Numbered from the stretch's first letter, positions 1 through 8,110 are shown. The stretch: DNA of 21,785 bases from Holtiella sp036655075 (GCF_036655075.1 NZ_JAVVQU010000044.1:1-21785), one strand, 5' to 3'. Made by a program: numbers and translations. The notes: generated by a model not told the origin, from the sequence alone.

Positions 1-2
1 TA

Positions 3-44
3 TAAAAGGAATTAGAGCCTCATGCTCTAACTCCTTTTATTTTT
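3..44. terminator. Bidirectional Rho-independent terminator at left edge
   Basis: Arms 3-18 and 24-39 pair with a single mismatch around a 5-base loop. On the plus strand the hairpin is followed by a T-rich run (35-45), and on the minus strand by CCTTTTATA. It ends the metalloprotease gene on the minus strand. It probably also ends a plus-strand gene lying left of the window. Confidence 0.75.
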
Positions 45-806
45 TCACCTATAATTTTCTTTCAAAAACTCTATCCATCCTTCATAAACAGTTTTCTCAG
101 TTACGCCTAGTACTTGATTATAATCCAGTACTTCTGCTAATTCTTCTACCTTTTTCCATCCATAGGCATCTTTTAAATATTCCACATAAGTATATGAAAA
201 TTCATACCCACCCATCTTATTGAATGCAACAGGATTAGAAGTATGCATTTGCTTTAATGAGGGAATAAAAATACTTCTACTATATAAGTTATCAGGAGCT
301 ACTTGACCCGACAAATACCCTGCAAGTCCTTCATCTAACCAAAGGGGCATCTTCTTATTTTTAACTGAATTATAAGCATGCACCATCTCATGAACACTCG
401 CATTCCTCACACTGTCGTAATCATGAGCCTTACCTGAATTATTGGGAGAGGTTAGCAATACGTTTACCCCTCTATTATCCCCTATATACCAATCCAAGCC
501 AAGAAACCATGTTATGTATCCATACTTTTTGGTTTGAAGTGTTTTTTGACTGTCATAAATATAGATGTTAATTCCTTGAGAACTGCTAAACCCAAGACTA
601 CGTGCAATACGTTTACTTTCGCCTTCTGCTAATTCAAATACATCTTTTGCACCGCTCTCATCTGTCTCATAGTATACATCTACAAAATCACCTGTTAGCT
701 TATGCATCTGCTTTGTCTTCAAGCTCCATGTAGGTATAAAATTAATGATTATTAAACCTATCACTATACCTATTAATCCTATCATCTGGTTCCTTCTTTT
801 TTTCAT
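45..806 (-). CDS. Membrane-anchored gluzincin (peptidase MA-like) metalloprotease
   Basis: A predicted zinc peptidase of about 253 residues acting outside the membrane. The N-terminus is a basic patch (MKKRRNQ) followed by one hydrophobic segment (about residues 8-28), which fits a signal anchor or uncleaved signal. The zinc motif HEMVH lies at about residues 139-143. A downstream glutamate in LWLDEGLAGY (about residue 159) is the expected third ligand, 19 residues after the motif's glutamate, which is the gluzincin arrangement. The frame opens further upstream at 869, but AGGAG at 815-819 sits 8 bases before the third of three consecutive ATGs, so I choose 806 (809 is also possible). It follows the LuxR-type gene on the same strand and could share its transcript. 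The substrate is unknown; cell-wall or secreted-protein turnover is only a guess. Confidence 0.8.
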   Translation of the reverse strand: MKKRRNQMIGLIGIVIGLIIINFIPTWSLKTKQMHKLTGDFVDVYYETDESGAKDVFELAEGESKRIARSLGFSSSQGINIYIYDSQKTLQTKKYGYITWFLGLDWYIGDNRGVNVLLTSPNNSGKAHDYDSVRNASVHEMVHAYNSVKNKKMPLWLDEGLAGYLSGQVAPDNLYSRSIFIPSLKQMHTSNPVAFNKMGGYEFSYTYVEYLKDAYGWKKVEELAEVLDYNQVLGVTEKTVYEGWIEFLKENYR

Positions 807-891
807 CATCATTACTCCTATCTTCAAATAGTTTTGTAATGATATCCTATTCAATTTCAAATAAAACAACTAGTTACTAGGGTCACAGATT

Positions 892-913
892 ACCTATGAC
901 TTTAGTCATAGGT
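892..913. repeat. Perfect 10-bp inverted repeat at the end of the LuxR-type gene
   Basis: ACCTATGACT (892-901) and AGTCATAGGT (904-913) are exact reverse complements two bases apart, and the regulator's stop codon (902-904) lies inside. No T-run follows on the minus strand, so it is not a classical terminator. It could act as a 3' stabilising stem or partial attenuator between the regulator and the protease. A second small palindrome, around ACTAGTTACTAG (about 869-880), lies next to it. Confidence 0.5.
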
Positions 914-1738
914 ATGGTAATACTGACTATATTTCACCACTAAGGCCGTTCTATCTCTTATCTCTACCTTATCATAAATGCCAGAAACATAGTTTTTCAC
1001 CGTTCCCACAGATAGATAGAGTTGACTTGCAATCTGTGCATTTGTATAACCTCTAATAAGCAACTCAAAAACGCTCTTTTCTCGTTCTGTCAGTAGGCTA
1101 AGTACTTTATCAAGTTCAGATACCTTTTTTATATTATCCTCTTCTTCAACAGGGCCTTGTTGTTCCCTAATGACTTCATAAAAGCTATTAAAGAATTTCA
1201 TCACTCTACTACAAAGGAAATACAAAAGAAGTGTAGCACATATATACTGGATGATACGAGGCACTGCACCATATAGCATAATTGCTTGCAAATCTGTAAA
1301 AGGTTCAATCCAAGGCTGAAACAGTTTAAACCCTGTTATGAAATGAGATATGACAATATTAACTATTGTGCAAATACCTGTGTACCACATAACTTTTTTA
1401 TCCAAGTAGAAAGCACTTATAATAGATGGTATCACAAAGAGTAAAACCGTTTGAAAGGTAAATATGACATAAGCAATTCCAGTAAACACAATGATACATG
1501 TAACAATGACATATTTGACCCATTTACCATCCTTATGCAACACATTCACCAATACTGTTGGCAAGATTAATGGAATGAATGATGCTGCTATAAAGCTATT
1601 TATAATATAAGGATAAATATCAAACACGTTAATCCAGCACAATACCCCTACCATTAAAATGAAAAGACCTATAATCCTAATGGCACTTGCTACGATCTCA
1701 TTGGTTTCATACTCATTTTTCTTATATATTTCTTCCAT
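902..1738 (-). CDS. Membrane-bound LuxR-family transcriptional regulator
   Basis: A 278-residue protein in two parts. Residues from about 18 to 180 are strongly hydrophobic and look like six or so transmembrane segments. Residues about 210-270 form a LuxR/GerE helix-turn-helix, with LTEREKSVFELLIRGYTN followed by the recognition-helix stretch LSVGTVKNYV. There is no receiver domain or obvious ligand domain, so the membrane part is presumably the sensor and the protein would bind DNA while tethered to the membrane. AGGAGG at 1745-1750, six bases before the ATG, fixes the start. A sigma-A promoter and a 12-bp tandem repeat lie upstream. The nearest same-strand downstream gene is the gluzincin protease, a plausible target or partner. 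The signal is unknown. Confidence 0.85.
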   Translation of the reverse strand: MEEIYKKNEYETNEIVASAIRIIGLFILMVGVLCWINVFDIYPYIINSFIAASFIPLILPTVLVNVLHKDGKWVKYVIVTCIIVFTGIAYVIFTFQTVLLFVIPSIISAFYLDKKVMWYTGICTIVNIVISHFITGFKLFQPWIEPFTDLQAIMLYGAVPRIIQYICATLLLYFLCSRVMKFFNSFYEVIREQQGPVEEEDNIKKVSELDKVLSLLTEREKSVFELLIRGYTNAQIASQLYLSVGTVKNYVSGIYDKVEIRDRTALVVKYSQYYHTYD

Positions 1739-1751
1739 GCTTAACCTCCTA

Positions 1752-1775
1752 TGTACATGCTATTGTACATGCTAT
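1752..1775. repeat. Two tandem 12-bp repeats containing TGTACA palindromes
   Basis: TGTACATGCTAT occurs twice head to tail at 1752-1763 and 1764-1775. It lies immediately upstream of the LuxR-type gene's ribosome binding site and inside its leader. Each copy contains the palindrome TGTACA, so the pair could be an operator (for example for autoregulation) or simply a slippage duplication. The function is inferred. Confidence 0.6.
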
Positions 1776-1877
1776 TTATTCTCAAAACTTTTATTTAGCA
1801 TTCTTGTGACAGCATCTTAGAGATAATATGACTTGAGCGCTATAAAATTCTGTACTCAAATCTACTCTTATATTCTT

Positions 1878-1907
1878 ATTATAAATTTTTCTTTCTTATA
1901 GCGTCAA
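1878..1907 (-). promoter_or_regulatory. Sigma-A promoter of the LuxR-type gene
   Basis: Read on the minus strand, TTGACG (1907-1902) is followed by an 18-base spacer and a perfect TATAAT (1883-1878). Transcription would start near 1871, giving a leader of about 130 bases that contains the tandem repeat at 1752-1775. Confidence 0.75.
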
Positions 1908-1934
1908 TTGTATTCTGCTAACTTTCTTTAACAT

Positions 1935-1977
1935 CAAAAAAGCACCGCATCCATATTGTCAATGAATGCAATGCCTT
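1935..1977 (-). terminator. Rho-independent terminator of asnS
   Basis: On the minus strand GCATTGCATTC (1974-1964) pairs with GGATGCGGTGC (1952-1942) over 11 base pairs including G-U pairs, followed by six Ts (1941-1936). It lies just after the asnS stop. Confidence 0.85.
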
Positions 1978-2002
1978 TAATAAAAACAAAATAATTTTCT
2001 AT

Positions 2003-3394
2003 TTAGAATTCTGCTGAACCTGTAGTTCTTGGGAATGGGATAACGTCACGGATGTTAGTCATACCTGTTAAGTACATGATAAGTCTTTCGAATCCAAGAC
2101 CAAATCCTGCATGACGTGTGCCACCGAATCTTCTAAGGTCTAAGTACCACCAGTAATCTTCTTCGTTAAGACCAAGCTCTGCCATTCTAGCAAGAAGTAC
2201 GTCTAAGTCCTCTTCTCTTTGGCTACCGCCAATAAGCTCACCAATGCCTGGTACAAGAAGGTCCATAGCTGCTACTGTTTTACCATCTTCATTAAGTTTC
2301 ATGTAGAAGGCTTTGATTTCTTTTGGATAGTTAATAACGAACACTGGTTTTTTGAAGTGTTCTTCTGTTAAGAAACGTTCATGTTCTGTTTGAAGGTCAC
2401 ATCCCCAGAATACTGGGTATTCGAATTCTTTTCCACATGTTTTAAGAATTTCTACAGCTTCTGTGTAATCCACTACACCAAAGTCTGCACTTACTACACC
2501 TTGTAATCTTTCTAAAATACCTTTGTCTACGAATTGGTTGAAGAACGCCATTTCTTCTGGTGCATTTTCAAGTACGTAGTTGATTACAAATTTTACCATG
2601 TCTTCTGCAAGACGCATATCATCTTTAAGGTCTGCAAAAGCGATTTCTGGCTCAATCATCCAGAACTCTGCTGCATGGCGAGGTGTGTTTGATTTTTCCG
2701 CACGGAATGTTGGTCCAAATGTATATACATCTCTAAATGCCATAGCAAATGTTTCAGCTGAAAGCTGACCACTTACTGTTAAGCCTGCCATTTTGCCAAA
2801 GAAATCTTCTTTGAAGTCTACTTCACCTTGGTCAGTCATTGGAGGGTTTTTAGCATCAAGTGTTGTTACTTTAAACATTTCCCCTGCACCTTCACAGTCA
2901 TTTGCTGTAATAAGTGGAGTATGTGCATAGACGAAGTTACGTTCTTGGAAGAACTTGTGTACTGCATAGGCTGCTAAAGAACGTACTCTAAATACAGCTG
3001 AAAATGTGTTTGTTCTTGGACGAAGGTGCGCAATTTGTCTTAAGAACTCAAATGAGTGACGTTTCTTTTGAAGTGGATACTCTGCTGGACAGCTTCCTTC
3101 TACTTCAATTTCTACTGCTTTAATTTCAAAAGGTTGTTTTTGGCCTGGTGTTGCTACTAAGTTACCTTTAACGACAATGGCTGCACCTACACCTAATTTT
3201 GCTATATCTTTAAAGTTATCAAGTTTATCTTCAAATACAACTTGAACACTCTTGAAAAATGTCCCATCATTTAATTCAATAAACCCAAAAGTTTTTGAGT
3301 CTCTAACTGTTTTTACCCATCCTGCTACTGTTATACTTGTGCCTACATACTCATCTGTACTACGGTATAAATGTCTGATTGCTACTGTATCCAT
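2003..3394 (-). CDS. asnS: Asparaginyl-tRNA synthetase
   Basis: A 463-residue class IIb aminoacyl-tRNA synthetase that charges tRNA-Asn with asparagine in the cytoplasm; the length is usual for bacterial AsnRS. The N-terminal OB-fold anticodon-binding domain (about residues 15-105) includes VAGWVKTVRDSKTFGFIELN. The catalytic core has motif 2 around FRAEKSNTPRHAAEFWMIEPE and motif 3 at GFGLGFERLIMYLTGMTNIR, and the protein ends in the family's typical VIPFPRTTGSAEF. The frame stays open to 3493, but that extension runs through the T-box terminator hairpin. AGGAG at 3403-3407, eight bases before the ATG at 3394, marks the true start. Expression is controlled by the asparagine-specific T-box leader upstream. 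A full CDS plus dedicated promoter and terminator makes this a single-gene unit. Confidence 0.97.
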   Translation of the reverse strand: MDTVAIRHLYRSTDEYVGTSITVAGWVKTVRDSKTFGFIELNDGTFFKSVQVVFEDKLDNFKDIAKLGVGAAIVVKGNLVATPGQKQPFEIKAVEIEVEGSCPAEYPLQKKRHSFEFLRQIAHLRPRTNTFSAVFRVRSLAAYAVHKFFQERNFVYAHTPLITANDCEGAGEMFKVTTLDAKNPPMTDQGEVDFKEDFFGKMAGLTVSGQLSAETFAMAFRDVYTFGPTFRAEKSNTPRHAAEFWMIEPEIAFADLKDDMRLAEDMVKFVINYVLENAPEEMAFFNQFVDKGILERLQGVVSADFGVVDYTEAVEILKTCGKEFEYPVFWGCDLQTEHERFLTEEHFKKPVFVINYPKEIKAFYMKLNEDGKTVAAMDLLVPGIGELIGGSQREEDLDVLLARMAELGLNEEDYWWYLDLRRFGGTRHAGFGLGFERLIMYLTGMTNIRDVIPFPRTTGSAEF

Positions 3395-3436
3395 TTCTCC
3401 ATCTCCTTTAATAATTTGAGTGTAATAAAAGACAAT

Positions 3437-3722
3437 AAAAAAAGCTCCATCCCTATGAAACATAGGGACGAAGCTGACTCTCCGCGGTACCACCCTAGTT
3501 GGCCTACTGGCCCAACTCTTTGGTTAGTATATCTACTAATATACTCTAGATGTAACGGTCTAGTCCCGTCTAAGCCTACTCATTCCTTTTCGGTTAGAAA
3601 CTCCAAGATGTTCTTCATCTAAAACTTGTTACCAAATTCCCAGCACCATTGGCTCTCTAAAAACGCTGTTTCAGACTACTCTTCTTTTCATCGTCTATTA
3701 TCTATTCATACTATAAAATATG
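3437..3722 (-). promoter_or_regulatory. T-box riboswitch (tRNA-Asn sensing) controlling asnS
   Basis: The minus-strand leader has the parts of a T-box. The conserved antiterminator motif AGGGTGGTACCGCGG is intact at 3496-3482. A Stem I-like region carries GAGAGCC and a GGTGCTG distal-loop element. The sequence GAAGAACATCTTGGAG places the codon AAC (3612-3610) at the specifier position, matching asparagine. The alternative terminator pairs 3475-3461 with 3457-3443, followed by a run of seven Ts (3443-3437). Known mechanism: uncharged tRNA pairs with the specifier and the T-box bulge, favouring the antiterminator so that asnS is transcribed when asparaginyl-tRNA is scarce. The exact boundaries of Stem I to III are estimated. 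Confidence 0.95.
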
Positions 3723-3728
3723 TTTTTC

Positions 3729-3757
3729 ATTATAGAGTGTTCCATTCATTTTGTCAA
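3729..3757 (-). promoter_or_regulatory. Consensus sigma-A promoter of the asnS T-box leader
   Basis: On the minus strand a perfect TTGACA (3757-3752), a 17-base spacer and a perfect TATAAT (3734-3729). Transcription should start near 3722. An inverted repeat, GAGTGTT (3762-3756 read on the minus strand) and AACACTC (3741-3735), overlaps the -35 edge and spacer. Confidence 0.92.
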
Positions 3758-3836
3758 CACTCCCAGCGTACTATTAATCCTCTAAAACTTTTCCACTTAA
3801 ACCTTCTATAGGATGCCCTTATAACTTGCATATGGT

Positions 3837-4631
3837 CTACCCTTGTGTACGTTGACGCATAACCTCATACATACAAATAGAAGCTGCAATAGAAGCATTA
3901 AGAGACTCTAAGCCACCTGGCATTGGAATGTAGACCTTTTGGTCAGCTACTTCTAATGCTTCATTAGAAACGCCATTCCCTTCATTGCCTATGATTAATA
4001 CATGTCCTTTGACAAAATCTGCCTCTGCTACTTTACATGCTGTTTCATCTAATGCTGTTGTATAGAGTGTTAAGCCATTTTTCTTTGCCCACTCTATATA
4101 ATCTTCTAGATTTTCACCTACTACAATAGGTACGTGTAAAAGTGCTCCCATTGTACTACGTACGGTCTTCGGACTATATAAATCTACGCACCCTTTTGTT
4201 AAGAAGATTGCTTCTACACCAAACCCGTAGGCTGTACGAATAATAGTTCCTAAATTTCCTGGGTCTTGTAAGTTTTCAAGCAGAAGATAAAACCCTTGGG
4301 GTTTTGCTTCTATTTTATTTAAAATAAACTCTTTCATTTTAACAAGTGCTAAAATCCCTTGTGGTGTCTCAGTTCCACTCATTGTTTTAAATAATTCACT
4401 AGGTACGACAATATTTTGTTTTGTTCCTACTACTTTTAACTCCGATTCATCAAATAAGTCACTCATCACAATCGTATCAATTTCATAGTGACTAGGAATT
4501 TCATTGACACTTCTAATCCCCTCGATAAGGAAAATCCCCTGTTTTTTGCGTTCATTCTTCTTCGCTTGAAGCACTTGAATGTTCTTAATGATAGGATTAC
4601 TTCCACTACTAATAAATTTACTGTTTACCAT
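3837..4631 (-). CDS. TrmH/SpoU-family rRNA 2'-O-methyltransferase
   Basis: A 264-residue SPOUT-class RNA methyltransferase that transfers a methyl group from S-adenosylmethionine to a ribose 2'-OH, probably in 23S rRNA. A short N-terminal substrate-binding domain (about residues 1-100) precedes the SpoU catalytic domain. All three family motifs are visible: LENLQDPGNLGTIIRTAYGFG with the conserved N and R, VLIIGNEGNGVS, and IPMPGGLESLNASIAASICM at the knot. RlmB or TsnR-like members share this build, and the exact target nucleotide cannot be read from sequence. The gene overlaps the end of ktrA by 14 bases, so it is probably translationally coupled as the last gene of the ktr operon. The ribosome binding site is weak (AGAGG nine bases before the ATG), consistent with coupling. 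Confidence 0.92.
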   Translation of the reverse strand: MVNSKFISSGSNPIIKNIQVLQAKKNERKKQGIFLIEGIRSVNEIPSHYEIDTIVMSDLFDESELKVVGTKQNIVVPSELFKTMSGTETPQGILALVKMKEFILNKIEAKPQGFYLLLENLQDPGNLGTIIRTAYGFGVEAIFLTKGCVDLYSPKTVRSTMGALLHVPIVVGENLEDYIEWAKKNGLTLYTTALDETACKVAEADFVKGHVLIIGNEGNGVSNEALEVADQKVYIPMPGGLESLNASIAASICMYEVMRQRTQG

Positions 4632-5286
4632 ATCTCTTAGCCTCTAAGAATTGAATTTGCTTATTGCTTCCTACAACAACAAGTGTATCTTCTGTTTCTA
4701 AAATATAATTTGGTGAAGGTGAAATATCAATTGATCCACCACGTTGAACAGCAATAATATTGATGCCATATACGCCACGTGGGTCTACTTCAATAATACT
4801 CTTACCTTTCCAGTCTGGTAGGATACCCATTTCAATAATGCTATATTCAGATGATAGTTGAATATGATCAAGAATATTCCCTGAAATTAAGTTGTTGGCA
4901 ATACGCATTCCCATTTCTTGTTCTGGTAAAATGATACGGTCTGCTCCGATTTTACGTAATACACGTTCATGAATCTCACTACTTGCTTTTGCTACAACGT
5001 AAGGAATCCCTAATTCTTTTAGTAATAATGTAGTCATAATACTTGCTTGAATATCTTTTCCTATCGCTACAATTGCCACATCAAAGTTACGAATGCCCAA
5101 TGATTTGAGCGTATCCATATCAGAGGCATCTGCTTGTACTGCATGCGTTACAAGTGGTGCAATTTCTTGTACACTTTCTTCGCATTTATCTACAACCATG
5201 ACTTCATAGCCTGCTTCTGCAAGTGTTGTCGCTAAGCTAAGCCCAAATCTACCAAGTCCAAAAATAACAAATTGTTTCCCTCTCAT
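4618..5286 (-). CDS. ktrA: Ktr/Trk potassium uptake regulatory subunit (RCK protein)
   Basis: A 222-residue cytoplasmic gating subunit of the KtrAB potassium channel/transporter. The RCK-N Rossmann domain (residues about 1-130) begins with VIFGLGRFG, the GxGxxG nucleotide loop at residues 10-15, and an acidic residue at the end of strand 2 (VVDK, Asp33) that would contact the ligand ribose. The RCK-C domain occupies roughly residues 135-222. In the family, ATP/ADP and c-di-AMP binding to an octameric ring control the pore. The gene lies 15 bases after ktrB, with the GGAGAGG ribosome binding site in the gap, and its end overlaps the rRNA methylase gene. Length and single-RCK architecture fit KtrA rather than the double-domain E. 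coli TrkA. Confidence 0.95.
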   Translation of the reverse strand: MRGKQFVIFGLGRFGLSLATTLAEAGYEVMVVDKCEESVQEIAPLVTHAVQADASDMDTLKSLGIRNFDVAIVAIGKDIQASIMTTLLLKELGIPYVVAKASSEIHERVLRKIGADRIILPEQEMGMRIANNLISGNILDHIQLSSEYSIIEMGILPDWKGKSIIEVDPRGVYGINIIAVQRGGSIDISPSPNYILETEDTLVVVGSNKQIQFLEAKRYGKQ

Positions 5287-5301
5287 AACTAACCTCTCCT
5301 T

Positions 5302-6708
5302 TTAGCCTACCATGACTTTCTCTTCTGGATATTGAATACTTTGTTTTTCTTTCCCTCTCTTTTGTCTAACCATTAAAGCAACAGCAATGGTAACTGGCCC
5401 AAGGCGTCCAATAAACATTAATATAATAATCATAATCTTACCGATTGTTGTAAGACTTGCTGTAATACCTAAAGTTAAACCTACTGTACCAAAGGCAGAT
5501 ACTACTTCAAATAGAATGTCCATAAATTCAGCACTCTCTGTTACCGTCAAAATCATAAGCATTGCAATCACCGCTGTAATAGCGATCATAACAACCGTTA
5601 ATGCACGGGTAATCACAGCAATGGGTATACGACGATTGTATACTTCTGTATTTTCTCTACCTCTAATAGTTGATATTGCACATAAAATAAGTACACCTAT
5701 AGTTACCGTTTTGACACCACCAGCTGTACCTGCTGGCGATCCTCCAATAAACATTAATATAATAGTCATTAACTTAGATGCAGGTGTCAGATCTGCAAGT
5801 GGCAATGTATTAAAACCAGCTGTACGTGGTGATACAGATTGGAAGAGTGCTGCATAAAGTTTATCTTTAAAAGATAGCATCCCTAATGTATTAGGATTTT
5901 TAAATTCTACTAAGAAAAAGAAGATGAATCCAAAGACGATTAAAGAAATACTAATAAGCCATACAAGTTTGGTATGTAGTGGCATCTTGTAGAAAGCTTG
6001 TTTCCATGTAAAATGTTCTGCTGACTGTCTTTTCATCTTAATCATGTTATAGGTATCCATCCACACGCAAAAACCTAATCCACCAGCAATAATGAGTCCC
6101 ATGATTGTGAAGTTAACAAGGCCATTGCCTACATATGGTGTTAAACTATTACTGCCTACTAAATCAAATCCCGCATTACAAAATGCTGAAATAGCATGGA
6201 ATATAGAGTATCCCACACCTTTTATAAACCCATGTTCTGGGATAAAAACAAAGGATAGTAAAAAGGCACCTATTCCTTCTACGAAAAATGTAAGTATAAC
6301 AACTGCTTTTGTAAAGCGTACAATACCGGCCATCGTATTTGAACTAAATGCTTCTTGCATAATTAATCTATTTTTCAAAGTAATTTTCTTGCCCATAAAA
6401 ACAAAAATCATACTCACTAAAGACATGAATCCAAGTCCACCTATCTGAATACAAAACAAAATAATAATCTTTCCAAATAGCGACCAGTGTTCTAGTGTAT
6501 TCACGACAACAAGCCCTGTTACACATACTGCAGATGTAGACGTAAATAAAGCATCAACAAAGTTAGTGGTTTCTCCACTTTGACTACTAATAGGTAACAT
6601 CAGCAATACGGTAGCGACTAAAATAAGGCATAAAAACCCTGCTACTAGTATCTGAGACGGACCTAAGCTGCTTTTAAATATCCCATGCTGCTCATTTAGA
6701 TTATTCAT
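5302..6708 (-). CDS. ktrB: Ktr/Trk potassium uptake transmembrane subunit
   Basis: A 468-residue membrane protein forming the cation pore of the Ktr system, built from four membrane-pore-membrane repeats. The four selectivity-filter loops are visible in order: TSTSAVCVTGLVV, AISAFCNAGFDLVGS, SVSPRTAGFNTLPL and VVSAFGTVGLTLG, each with its filter glycine. The C-terminus is short and basic (MVRQKRGKEKQ). The start at 6708 follows AGGAGAG about 11 bases upstream; the N-terminal segment before TM1 (MNNLNEQHGIFKSSLGPSQI) is typical. It is the first gene of ktrB-ktrA-methylase, with a promoter near 6755. The system imports potassium, in KtrB families usually driven by sodium, supporting turgor and pH homeostasis. 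Confidence 0.95.
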   Translation of the reverse strand: MNNLNEQHGIFKSSLGPSQILVAGFLCLILVATVLLMLPISSQSGETTNFVDALFTSTSAVCVTGLVVVNTLEHWSLFGKIIILFCIQIGGLGFMSLVSMIFVFMGKKITLKNRLIMQEAFSSNTMAGIVRFTKAVVILTFFVEGIGAFLLSFVFIPEHGFIKGVGYSIFHAISAFCNAGFDLVGSNSLTPYVGNGLVNFTIMGLIIAGGLGFCVWMDTYNMIKMKRQSAEHFTWKQAFYKMPLHTKLVWLISISLIVFGFIFFFLVEFKNPNTLGMLSFKDKLYAALFQSVSPRTAGFNTLPLADLTPASKLMTIILMFIGGSPAGTAGGVKTVTIGVLILCAISTIRGRENTEVYNRRIPIAVITRALTVVMIAITAVIAMLMILTVTESAEFMDILFEVVSAFGTVGLTLGITASLTTIGKIMIIILMFIGRLGPVTIAVALMVRQKRGKEKQSIQYPEEKVMVG

Positions 6709-6754
6709 CTTTTTTATCTCTCCTATGATTTGTTAATTTATGTAATCGTTAGAT

Positions 6755-6783
6755 ATTATATCATACCACAATTTAAAATACAA
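6755..6783 (-). promoter_or_regulatory. Probable promoter of ktrB operon
   Basis: On the minus strand a perfect TATAAT occurs at 6760-6755, preceded 17-18 bases upstream by a weak -35 (TTGTAT/TTTGTA). It lies in the divergent region shared with the flavodiiron gene. The -10 is convincing and the -35 is not. Confidence 0.5.
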
Positions 6784-6833
6784 AGTTCCTCAATCTTTTT
6801 ATTAGGTTTCGCTTTTTTATTTGTAATCATGTA

Positions 6834-6839
6834 TATAAT
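6834..6839 (+). promoter_or_regulatory. Candidate -10 box of the flavodiiron gene
   Basis: TATAAT at 6834-6839 lies about 60 bases before the flavodiiron ATG. No good -35 is present 16-18 bases upstream (the region is T-rich), so the promoter is either weak or activator-dependent. Confidence 0.4.
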
Positions 6840-6898
6840 ATTTGCCACTTCCCATACTAAATGATAAATGTATTTTATGTATTGAAAGGAATTTTGTT

Positions 6899-8104
6899 AT
6901 GAATAAACCCATCAGCATCCAACCAGACTTTTTTTGGCTAGGTGCCTTAGATTTTGATTTGCGTATTTTTGATATTGTTATGGAGACACAATTTGGTACA
7001 AGCTATAATAGCTATTTGCTTAAAACGGATTCTCATACAGTCCTTTTTGAAACAGTGAAAGAAAGTTTTTTTGACACCTTCTTAGATAAACTAAAATGCC
7101 TATGCGTACCTTCTGATATAGACTATATTGTTATCAATCATACAGAACCCGACCATGCAGGAAGCCTTAATCTTCTTTTAGAATACGCACCTCACGCTAC
7201 TGTTATCTGCAGTGTAGTCGCTCTAAAATATTTAACCCAAATCATCAATCGACCATTCAAGCATCATGTAGTCAAAGATCAAGAAACACTCCAATTAGGT
7301 AATCGCACCTTACGCTTTATTCTGGCCCCTTTCCTACATTGGCCTGATACCATGTATACTTACATTGAAGAAGATCACATTCTTGTCACTTGCGATTCTT
7401 TTGGGGCTCATTATGCTAACCCTATTCTCCTAAGAAGCCACTTAGAAGAAAATCATGCAAACAACTACTTATCCGCTTACAAATATTACTTTGACATGAT
7501 TATGGGACCTTTTAAGCCCTACGTCTTAAAAGCTCTTCATAAAATTGAAAATTTGCCCCTTGATTTCATTTGTCCAGGACATGGTCTTATTCTAGATGCA
7601 TCACAAATTCCTCATCATTTAGCGCTCTACAAAACTTGGTCACTACCTGTGGTGCGTTCTAAGCCCTCTGTAGTTATTGCCTATGTATCTGCCTATGGCT
7701 ACACAGAAAGTTTAGCTTGGCAAATTGCCCAAGGCTTACAATCTGCTCGTAAAGATATAGATGTACACCTTTTTGACCTTGTCTCTACACCATTAGAGCG
7801 TGTGCTAACCGAAGTAGAACATTGCTGTGGACTTATTATAGGCTCTCCTACTATTTTATCTGATACCCTTCCCCCTATTTGGCAACTGCTTACTTCACTC
7901 AATCCAACCGTTCATAAAGGAAAGAAAGCAACTGCCTTTGGTTCTTACGGTTGGAGCGGTGAAGCTGTAGATTTCATTGTAGAGCGGCTTGAGCAACTCA
8001 AAATGAATATGATGGTTCCCCCTCTTAAAATTCTCTTCAAACCTAATTCAGATAATCTTGCTGAAGCTTTCAAACTTGGAGAATCCTTTGGAGAAAATTT
8101 ATAA
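6899..8104 (+). CDS. fprA: A-type flavodiiron protein (oxygen/NO reductase)
   Basis: A 401-residue soluble enzyme that reduces dioxygen to water and/or nitric oxide to nitrous oxide, protecting anaerobes. The N-terminal metallo-beta-lactamase-like domain (about residues 1-250) has the complete diiron ligand set: HTEPDH at 81-86 (His81, Glu83, Asp85, His86), His147, Asp166 and His228. The flavodoxin domain (about 256-401) has the FMN phosphate loop SAYGYT (264-269), the GSPT loop and the GSYGWSGEA loop. There is no rubredoxin or flavin-reductase extension, so it needs an external donor such as rubredoxin. An in-frame TTG at 6842 was rejected because AAAGGA lies eight bases before the ATG at 6899. 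It is a single-gene unit, divergent from ktrB and convergent with pyk. The preference for O2 or NO cannot be read from sequence. Confidence 0.95.
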   Translation: MNKPISIQPDFFWLGALDFDLRIFDIVMETQFGTSYNSYLLKTDSHTVLFETVKESFFDTFLDKLKCLCVPSDIDYIVINHTEPDHAGSLNLLLEYAPHATVICSVVALKYLTQIINRPFKHHVVKDQETLQLGNRTLRFILAPFLHWPDTMYTYIEEDHILVTCDSFGAHYANPILLRSHLEENHANNYLSAYKYYFDMIMGPFKPYVLKALHKIENLPLDFICPGHGLILDASQIPHHLALYKTWSLPVVRSKPSVVIAYVSAYGYTESLAWQIAQGLQSARKDIDVHLFDLVSTPLERVLTEVEHCCGLIIGSPTILSDTLPPIWQLLTSLNPTVHKGKKATAFGSYGWSGEAVDFIVERLEQLKMNMMVPPLKILFKPNSDNLAEAFKLGESFGENL

Positions 8105-8110
8105 AGAGCA

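Noticed and set aside
3395..3493. N-terminal 33-residue extension of AsnRS
   Set aside because: It is translated through the T-box terminator hairpin; the ribosome binding site and family N-terminus place the start at 3394.
3371..3811. Plus-strand open frames opposite the T-box leader and promoter
   Set aside because: The region is fully explained by minus-strand promoter, T-box and asnS start; the translations have no protein-like features.
5387..6448. Long plus-strand open frames opposite ktrB
   Set aside because: They are antisense shadows of a strongly supported membrane protein gene, with no ribosome binding sites or recognisable domains.
6842..6898. TTG start 19 codons upstream of the flavodiiron ATG
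   Set aside because: It would lie at the predicted transcription start and has no ribosome binding site; AAAGGA precedes the ATG at 6899.
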